DNA of 43,634 bases, taken from Priapulus caudatus. Its lineage: Eukaryota > Priapulida > Priapulimorpha > Priapulimorphida > Priapulidae. The stretch is taken from positions 600,630-644,263 of the forward strand of contig NW_014577070.1 in the NCBI RefSeq assembly GCF_000485595.1, given 5' to 3'. Below, in pieces: positions 36,510-43,634 of the stretch. The notes beneath the pieces were generated by a model. That model searched no databases. It saw only the letters and a list, made by a program, of their open reading frames with translations, and was not told the DNA's origin. The number at the start of each line of letters is the position of its first letter. Positions within the stretch are counted from its first letter, which is position 1. The position numbers were made by a program, and so were the translations under genes.

Positions 36510-36760
36510 TGGTGGGTGGGGGGGGTAACTAGAGTGTTGGCGTTGTGACGTGAGCAGTGAGTTATGTGCATGCATGCGTGGTGCATGCCACCGTCAAACG
36601 GGACGTGTGTATTAGCGTGACTGGAGGTTGGCGTCCGTACGTTGAGCTGGTCGAGTGCGTGCGGCAGCATGTGTGGTGTGTGTGACTGTGCCTGTGGTGT
36701 CGTGTGGGTGCTGTGCGTGCGTGTGTGCGTGTGTGCGTGCGTGTGTGCGCGTGTGTAGGA
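36300..36760 (+). repeat. TG microsatellite region
   Basis: A pure TG run of about 78 bp (about 36430-36507) lies inside a wider GT/GC-rich zone with CGTGTGTG and GCGTGCGTG repeats. Open frames here are repeat translations. Confidence 0.9.
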
Positions 36761-36979
36761 ACTACATGTTTAGGAGTATGAATGAGTAATGGTCCCCACG
36801 AAGCCACTCGTGATGCTGAGGAAGGGATGAACAAGCGTGGTAGATCTGCGAGCGATGGGTGCCTCCCTGCCTGCATGGCCAGTCATTTACTTTCCACATT
36901 CCTCGTGAATCACGCCAATGTATTTCAATACGAATTTATTTGCCATGGTCCCGTAACATTTGGTATTCGATGAAGTAAA

Positions 36980-37878
36980 CGTCGGTGTTGTGGACGAGAG
37001 AACGCAGGCTATTTTGGGTACTACAGTTAATGATGTGGGATCGCATGCTGTTGCAACACGATGTGCAACTACAAAAAATCTAGGAACTATTACCAGCGGG
37101 AAATAGTGAAGCCCCTTATATTATCTAATGGAAACCGTTGTTCCGTGGAAGGCGTGTTGTTAATTTCCTCTTTCGTCAACGTTTAAGTTGTTATAACGAG
37201 GCGGCATCTTTAAGTATCTCTGTTTCTTTCGTTTAGCATATTATTTACAGTATCAGCGGCGCACTGAAGTGTATGGGGAGAAGTGGCCGGCTGCTGTTGC
37301 TTACTGCGTTCTTCCATTAAAGATGTTGGTAGCCAAAATATATTTACCTGGAACCATTGCTGCATCAACAATGCACACCCAATTTCTGTTGTTCGGACCA
37401 GTGTTTTAAGGATACAGTCAAGCTGTTATAAGAAATTTTACCGATTTTTTATTTTTATTCTATTTCGATGGCTAACACTAGGTGATGGTAAACAGCTCAC
37501 AAATGTCGAGCTGGTGTGAGGAATATATGCGGTTAACGCCAGACTCTGTGCGTATGCGAGGAAGAAGCGTAAACATATTATTAATTATACGAGACGATGA
37601 CTCGACAACAAAATCCAGGAATCTGTGATTTCGAAGTTTGTGTATTCTGACACAACATGCGTGTTCGGCGGCATTCTAACGTTTCCGGTAGAACGAACGG
37701 CTGTTAATCCTATACGTACGTTTTTTTGAAAGAAAATAATTCAAGAAACGGAAACACTTCTTTGTTAAGTATCGGATGTTTCTTTTGTACGCGAAGGGTT
37801 CTTTGACTTTTTCCCCGTTTTTTTTTCAAGAGTGAAGGTCAACAGACTGCAGCGACAACAGCCAACCGATTGGCGATA
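36980..37878. other. No gene seen
   Basis: AT-rich DNA with scattered short frames; nothing could be supported. Confidence 0.4.
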
Positions 37879-37886
37879 TTTTAGAA

Positions 37887-38049
37887 CAGTGCTTCTTAAA
37901 CTATTTCAGTGTTATTCACACTCGAGTCTTTATCACAAAATTTCATTCACCCGCGACTAAATTTCCTTATGTTTTTGGTAAGTTTCATTCACCCCAAAAA
38001 TAATTTCATTCACCCTTCGGTGAACCATTCACCAGTTTAAGAAGCACTG
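37887..38049. mobile_element. hAT-type MITE, 163 bp, with 8-bp target duplication
   Basis: The left end CAGTGCTTCTTAAACT and right end AGTTTAAGAAGCACTG are perfect 16-bp inverted repeats. Flanking octamers TTTTAGAA (37879-37886) and TTCTAGAA (38050-38057) agree at 7 of 8 positions, close to the TCTAGA-centred target duplications of hAT elements. The CAGTG start also fits hAT ends. The interior holds repeated TTCATTCACCC and no coding sequence. Confidence 0.85.
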
Positions 38050-38195
38050 TTCTAGAAAAATAGAAACTATTGTTTCCAATGAGCTGTTGTTGTACACGCG
38101 ATAACGTCCGGCAACAACCGTAACGACAATAAATATTTTGTCAACTAAAGTCGTTTAATACTTTCCAACGAAGTAGTCGCGCGACTTTTAATAAG

Positions 38196-38359
38196 TAGCC
38201 AATCACAGCCGTAGATAATTGTTACATAGGTGCGTGATTTTTTGCAAACGAAAATTAGGCTACTTTACGAAAATTAGGCTCTCTTTGCATTGCAATAGCG
38301 TCTGTCGAACAAGGAAATTCGGTTTTATATAAGATGTGGGACATTTATTGTTCACGGCT
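38196..38359 (+). promoter_or_regulatory. Candidate promoter: CCAAT box, TATA box and start site
   Basis: AGCCAATCA (CCAAT at 38199-38203) lies about 125 bp before TATATAAG (38326-38333). TTCACGG centred on A 38354 lies 28 bp after the TATA start and could be the initiator. A coding start follows at 38400. A short direct repeat (ACGAAAATTAGGCT) lies between the CCAAT and TATA boxes. Confidence 0.4.
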
Positions 38360-38399
38360 TCCTAGCTAAAAGAAAACACTTTTCTATCCTTGCTAGCAC

Positions 38400-38417
38400 A
38401 TGGCATCGAAAGCAATG
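38400..38417 (+). CDS. Candidate first coding exon of an unknown gene (MASKAM)
   Basis: CACATGG (ATG 38400, C at -3 but G at +4) opens six codons, MASKAM, that end exactly at a consensus donor ATG|GTAAGT (38418). With the TATA at 38326 this gives a 5' leader of about 46 nt. No continuation exon was identified in the remaining 5.2 kb, so the product is unknown. Confidence 0.3.
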
Positions 38418-40734
38418 GTAAGTCCATGCAACATTCAACACTCGAGTTAAAAAGTCGAGTTAAGTGTGCAAATTTAAAAAATCCGCCATTGTGTAACGAA
38501 AAAAGAGAGAACCTGCAGTCTGACTGGGACCATTCGCTGCGAATTTGACGCTTTGTTTTTTTGTCATGTTTTTGTTGTTTTGTTGCTTGTTTTTTGTTGG
38601 TTGTTTTTTGCGTTGTGGTTGGTTGTTGTCGCTGCAGTATGCCTTACAATCGCTACACGTAAAAATAATATGATAATGACAAATTATAATAATAAATAAT
38701 GGAAAATTGAGGTTGTTTGGTTGCATGGCGTAAAATTATTTTCGATTATTGCGAGTTTTTAGGGGAAAATATTATCCATATTAAATTCTCAAAAAGGCAA
38801 ATCTAAAATTCAAACGAATGCGTTAGAAATTGAAAATCGCCTGATAACTACATTAATAGCAGCTAATATGCCTATGAAGTTATAAAAGGAAGAAACGATG
38901 ATTTATTCCCAGTGTACCCCGTAAAAATATACCATTTTCCAGTTCCCGGTTAAATACAAATGGCAGATTATAACCCTATTCCCGATTAACGGAAAATTCG
39001 TCTGGTATCTTTCCGATAATTAAAATGGTACAATCCACGGCCCCTCTCAAGAATAGTAACGATTTGACCAGCCGCATTAGATGTTGAACAGCGGATGATC
39101 GGTGCATGAGGAATGTTCGCCGGTCACGTGTGGTGCATACAGAAGAGCTGTATCAGTCTGCGTCTCACATACCAGCATCTGACTCAGTTTAGACCGATGC
39201 TTCTCGTAACCTAGAGATCCAGTCTGTCATGTCATGTAGCAGCAGCGTTTGCTGGTATGCGCGGCCGCTGTACTGTGACTACTGTCGTACTGTCGGTGAA
39301 TGCGTTACGGCAAACTTCGCTTTTTTCTCACGATCAGGTTTATGCGTTTCAAATCAAACTTTTGTTCGCCGAATCGTCTAGACTAATAATATTTCAGAAC
39401 GTTGTGCGGAACAGCGTCTGGTCCACGCCCACGATATAAACCGCAGCGATTACTTAGTTGTTGAGTCGAAATAATTTGTTAATAATTTGCTTGTGACGGT
39501 TAGCTTTAAAGTGGGCGGGCGATTTTCTCCTAACGGAAACCGAGAAACAGTTTTTTTCGCGGTTAGTAACGTAAACGCCCACAAATAATACATAATAAAC
39601 AAAAATTATATATATATATATATATATATAGTAATTAGGATCACGCTCTCATTTTGAAGTAAACACGATTTTCCACACGCATTTCACTTCACTGAAATTG
39701 GTAATAAACCTTTACTCAGTCTACTGTCAAGCCGTGCCACAACTGTCCAACTCATTCCGCGATTGAACGCTAGTTGAACTTCTCACACCACGTGGTCCCT
39801 GGCAGCTCGGTTTCATTGGTCCAGCGTCAACATCATCGGCGACAATTACAATCCTCGTCATTGATCCATTGGCCCGATTGGGGTGATAATTGAGGGGCAT
39901 GGAAATAACTATAAGATCATGTAATATACATAATAGATGTACCGATTCATAATCACATTGGTCTATGCGCTAGAGTTCATTCGCCGCTTAAAGGTTTTAA
40001 AAATGGATTCATTACCTTTAGCTGGATCAATTATTAGCTTATCGCATATATGTTATCATACATCGACGTCGTTCATTCAGCACCAACAGCAGCGCGAATT
40101 ATCATAGGTTTTGGCTTCTAAATTTAGTGTGGCCGGCATCGTGAAACCATGTCTCGTTAAGAAGGCAGTCATTATTCATTAACTGTGCAACTATCACGAC
40201 GTCATGTGGACCCTAACAATAAAACCTGTATGAAATAATGCCGGCCTAAATGACATTTTTCAACGCCCGCCCCACCCCTCTTTGCCGTATACGTAGGCCG
40301 TAACGCGTGCGTGCGTGCGATACAGGCGTATCGTACGGTGCGTCCGTCTCTCCTCTCTCTTTCTCAACTTTCTCTCCTCTTCTCTTCCTCTTTCGTCTAT
40401 CATCTATCTATCTTATTTAGGTCCGTATCATTCCCTCTCGGCTCCTTCCGTATATATATCTCTATATTATATCTAATATCTATATATAATGCAAGCAGTT
40501 ACAGTAATATAATTAATGGGAGGTTATTCCCCCATTCTCCCCATTTATGTACTCTTTGATATCATAGACTATATTATATTATATATAATATATATTATTA
40601 GTTTTTATTTCTTTACACGGTTTTTATCCTACACGCGTGTGCTCGGTCGGATGTGGACTTACTTATATATAATTTAATATATATATATATTATATATAAT
40701 CTATTATCACTATAATTACTATATATATATATTA
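38418..40734. other. No gene seen
   Basis: AT-rich DNA with a GTTTTTT-rich patch (38545-38630), a TA run (about 39605-39631), a CT-rich patch (40345-40400) and AT palindromes (40560-40735). Short frames (for example 39257-39439) have no support. Confidence 0.4.
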
Positions 40735-40989
40735 TCACTTTATCCAGTTGTTGATGTTATTCGACTCGCTCGCTTTTATACCAGCGTTTTTCTGGTTTTC
40801 CTCGTAAAGTAAGAGATTCCGACAACAGGCCCGCATTCCTTCTTTTCCGCCCACATTTCTTCTGATGACGTGGCCTACCGCTGCTGACGCATAGACGCGA
40901 GGTGGTGGAGGAGGCATCGCACCTACAAACGCGCGCCAGCCTAATGCTATAGTCAGCAAACACGAAGCTAGACAAATAAGCAGCCGCAT
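40735..40989 (-). CDS. Possible small secreted peptide precursor
   Basis: On the minus strand the ATG at 40989 (G at -3) opens 84 codons. Residues 1-17 (MRLLICLASCLLTIALG) look like a signal peptide: one Arg, then a Leu/Ile/Ala core. The rest is WRAFVGAMPPPPPRVYASAA, then HVIRRN, a dibasic site, EGMRACCRNLLLYEEN and a polar end. A length under 100, a signal sequence and an RR site would suit a neuropeptide-like precursor, but there is no known peptide motif and no amidation signal. A GT after WRAF (TTT|GTAGGT) could also be a donor, making this a first exon. I do not recognise the family; it may be a chance frame. Confidence 0.3.
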   Translation of the reverse strand: MRLLICLASCLLTIALGWRAFVGAMPPPPPRVYASAAVGHVIRRNVGGKEGMRACCRNLLLYEENQKNAGIKASESNNINNWIK

Positions 40990-41107
40990 TGCACGCGTCC
41001 CCGTCACAGTGGGTGACGGGAAGTATCGCGATATATCGATGTAACCTCTGAAAGCTCGTCGCTGAAGTTTTAGCTGGCATCGTTGTTGTCTACGTGTGGA
41101 TAACCCT

Positions 41108-41250
41108 GCGTACGGGGATACCTCTATAAAGCGGGCACCTGTCCGTGGACGGCCAGGTGTGGTGTTTCCCGTGAGAGGGAGTTACACAGGGACACCACCT
41201 TGTTGGAGTCACGGTCACCTGTCCATAGCGGACACTCGGTGTTTCCATTG
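41108..41250. repeat. Second copy of the GGACACC / CTCTATAA repeat
   Basis: Contains ACCTCTATAAAGCGGGCACC and CACCTGTCCATAGCGGACAC, related to 24007-24245. No coding capacity. Confidence 0.6.
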
Positions 41251-42212
41251 AGCGTCTCTTCTTGAAGGGTTGTCTGTGTTTGCTTTCGTCCCGTATTCAA
41301 GTTTAGCGAATAACTAAATGTAGGTACTCCCGCTATTAGATGAGTCATGTCCGTAACCGAGAACCTGTGATGCGATGCAATAAGAGACTGACTGGCCGTG
41401 CAGACATCGGAATTCATGTACATCTTCGTTAACGAATGAGCCAGCACGGAAGTACTGAGTTTTTAACACAAATACAAAACTGACGTATTTTGGTTATTGA
41501 AATAAATAGCTGGTTTTTGGTAAAAACATTGCGTAACATCTGTTGCGTAGTCCTATATATTTTTCATTATATTTATTTTTTCATTTCATTATTTTATAGC
41601 ATTGTTTTGCCTACGCAAAATGCATTACTGATAACAAAAATGCCCCACTATATATATATGCTAGTCATGATGGGGGTTTATATTGCTCGTAGTACACTAG
41701 CATATATTAGGACTAGCAGCATTATTTATAGCTTCGAATTCCACTTGATGACAGTTTCTGGCACGGCAGTAACATGTGCGTACTGACAGTACACAGATAT
41801 ACATCGAGTCTCGTGGTTATTTCTGCTCCCTTCTCGCGCACCGCCCGCCGCTATATGCAGCCAAGGGAAACGGTAAGTCTGTCTACACAGACCGAACTTC
41901 CTTGAGCTCGCCACGTACAAGGAGAGTTCCGGTTCCGGTTTTGTAACCATGGGACCGTGACACCGGATGATGCTTGTACGATGTAGTCTGTACGAGTAGT
42001 ATTTTTCGTCTGTCATGATTTGTGATTTTCTTCAAGAATGAATTAACAAAGACGTAAAAACACCGAAATCGTCTACGGTGAATTTAACTTTACGACGTTT
42101 AATGTACGGATTTTTACGCACCAACACGGTGTCGGATCGTTTTAGTACTTTCATTCAGAAAACTTGGTTAAAAGTGAAAATATATATACCACGAACTGAG
42201 ATTTAAGCCCGT
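41251..42212. other. No gene seen
   Basis: Short frames on both strands without homology or splice signals; a TA-rich patch occurs at 41650-41662. Confidence 0.35.
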
Positions 42213-42360
42213 CGCACACGTGAGTTATTTTACTCAAGTAAAATGACGCATGAGTCAAATTACTCAACGAAAATCCGCCGCACACGTGAGTAAAATGACG
42301 CATGAGTCAAATTACTCAACGAAAATCCGCCGCACACGTGAGTAAAATGACTCATGCGTC
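42213..42360 (+). repeat. 52-bp tandem repeat carrying CACGTG and ATGAGTCA motifs
   Basis: CGCACACGTGAGT recurs at 42213, 42279 and 42331 (spacings 66 and 52 bp). Each full unit holds CACGTG, AAAATGACGCATGAGTCAAA and ACTCAACGAAAATCCGC; the last ends in ATGACTCATGCGTCA. The repeats contain E-box (CACGTG) and AP-1-like (TGAGTCA, TGACTCA) motifs, often in palindromic arrangement. Confidence 0.85.
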
Positions 42361-43429
42361 ACATAATTGAGATTTAGAGTGCCCCATCAGTGTCATTGGA
42401 AGCAGTTTTTGTTCGCTGCCATTAGAATATAGAAACACCGCGTTATGGACCGCTCTCGCAGATCCTATTGTCAATGCCTGTGGAATCAGATGTGATGATA
42501 TATTATACATAAGGTCGTACCTGCATAGGTCAATGCAGCTGTTGGTTCGGCGATTAGTTTATTCCTCGCTGTTTTATGAAGCGTAATCTATTTGTGCTTT
42601 CTGATGCACTCTGTCCGTGAAACATTGTGATATATTTTTGAAGGTAGTCTCATAGCTCTTCCGTATACTGTCGATGTTTGATTTCTTATGTTAACTATTG
42701 GCTAATGTCAGAGAAACCTCTGGGGAAGGGGCTGGAAGCAGAGAGCGACCAATTAGAGTAGGGGGGGGGGGACCCTTGTGCTACCCCGATCAGACAGAAC
42801 CGTAGACCTATGTACCAGCAGGAATGAGATGGATATATAAATGCCGAATAGACAGACCAGTGGCAACACGCACTATTCGCAGCAGGAAAATTTCAAGACA
42901 AATGGTAAATTTCTCGACCGCGCAAGAGACAACTGCACCACTTTCCTGGTTGCACTCGTACACGTCAGCCACCGGAAATCGCTGCAAGCTGTTTCCTTGT
43001 AATACGTCACAAGTAGCATGGTTTTTAAAAGCACTTACACTGCTGAACATTTGAGAACATTTTCACCGTACTAGCGTTAGGTGTATATATTACTCGAGCG
43101 TTTGCACGCGTGTGAACTGTGGTAAATGAAATGCTAGCGGTACTACTGTACGTGCTGTCTACTGCACTGCCTCACATCTGGAGATGGTTTGTACCCTCCA
43201 GTTATACCCAGGATAGAATAAGGCGCCTACTCTTTATTTATAGTTCAGAAACGAGTCGTAGTTTTGATAGCCTTACGCGTGGCTGTATACTACAAGACGT
43301 GGTAGATACCGATAATACGTCCGCCATGTTTGTTCCTATCACAGTTCATATACGGAAGTGTAATGTCGTAGGATCATTTCAGTAACCTGATACAATGTGA
43401 AGCTGTGAAACGCTTCTCTCCTATACGAT
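42361..43429. other. No gene seen
   Basis: Includes a run of ten G (about 42762-42771) and short frames, one of which (43131-43385, minimal signal-like start MLAVLLYVLSTALP) is not supported by anything else. Confidence 0.35.
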
Positions 43430-43634
43430 GTCAGCTTTATCTCTCTCAATCTCTTTCTCGCTCTCTCGCTCTTTCTTTCTTTCTCTTTCTTTCTCTTTAT
43501 CTCTATCTTTCCTCTCTCTGTCTCTCTTCGTTACGCTCTCTCTGTCTCTCTGTCTCTCTCGCTCTCTGTTTCGATCTCTCCCTCTCTATTTCTCTCGCTC
43601 TCTTTCGCTCTCGCTCTCTATTTCTCTCTCTCTC
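43430..43634 (+). repeat. CT-rich polypyrimidine tract at the window edge
   Basis: CTCTCT, CTTTCT and TCGCTCTC runs like those before the 29071 exon, continuing to the end of the window. Confidence 0.9.

Noticed and set aside
43131-43385. 85-codon frame with a hydrophobic start
   Set aside because: No promoter, splice context or family; composition like neighbouring noncoding DNA.
1-43634. tRNA or rRNA genes
   Set aside because: No cloverleaf-type box A/box B pair or conserved rRNA segment was recognised on either strand by eye.

Overview
The window is nuclear DNA from an invertebrate animal; the phylum cannot be settled from sequence alone. Long AT-rich introns with GT-AG boundaries, short phase-consistent exons, TG/CA/CT microsatellites, MITE-like elements and a non-LTR retrotransposon remnant rule out a bacterium or virus. 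A 10-N gap and noisy, repeated segments show a draft assembly.

The one gene that can be identified firmly lies on the + strand. Sixteen exons between 11134 and 31363 join without a frame break into 4362 nt (1454 codons). The first ~690 residues follow vertebrate SESTD1 (SEC14 and spectrin domain-containing 1) in order: a CRAL-TRIO/SEC14 lipid-binding domain (exons 11134-17031), a linker, then three spectrin-type repeats (22253 to about 27650). The last exon (29071-31363, 2.3 kb, GC-rich) adds about 765 residues of mostly acidic, low-complexity sequence with an NLS-like basic patch and an Ena/VASP-type FPPPP motif. This extension is far longer than the vertebrate C-terminus. A further upstream exon (7281-7997) may supply a disordered N-terminal extension, but its reading frame is broken in the assembly.

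Layout. 1-7280: repeats (two full and one noisy copy of a TAGCTCAC-ended element, the first copy of a 1.35 kb duplicated segment, a GGCC-ended MITE) and otherwise featureless AT-rich DNA. 7281-7997: candidate N-terminal exon. 8122-9435: second copy of the duplicated segment. 9506-11002: TA-flanked MITE whose interior is 1.25 kb of CA/CG alternating repeat. 11134-31384: the SESTD1-like gene. Its introns hold a LINE tail (14208-14366), a transposon filled with a ~146-bp satellite (14709-16856, containing the gap), a G-rich minisatellite, copies of an exon's own 3' end with splice donor (22547-23402), and a 1 kb polypyrimidine tract carrying copies of the last exon's acceptor region.

31385-43634: no gene is certain. 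Two TATA-initiator arrangements on the + strand precede short open frames: at 34202 before a 96-codon frame with one membrane segment, and at 38326 before an 18-nt coding exon ending in a strong donor. A minus-strand frame at 40735-40989 could encode a small secreted peptide. Other contents are a hAT-type MITE with an 8-bp target duplication (37887-38049), a repeat carrying E-box and AP-1-like motifs (42213-42360), and microsatellites.
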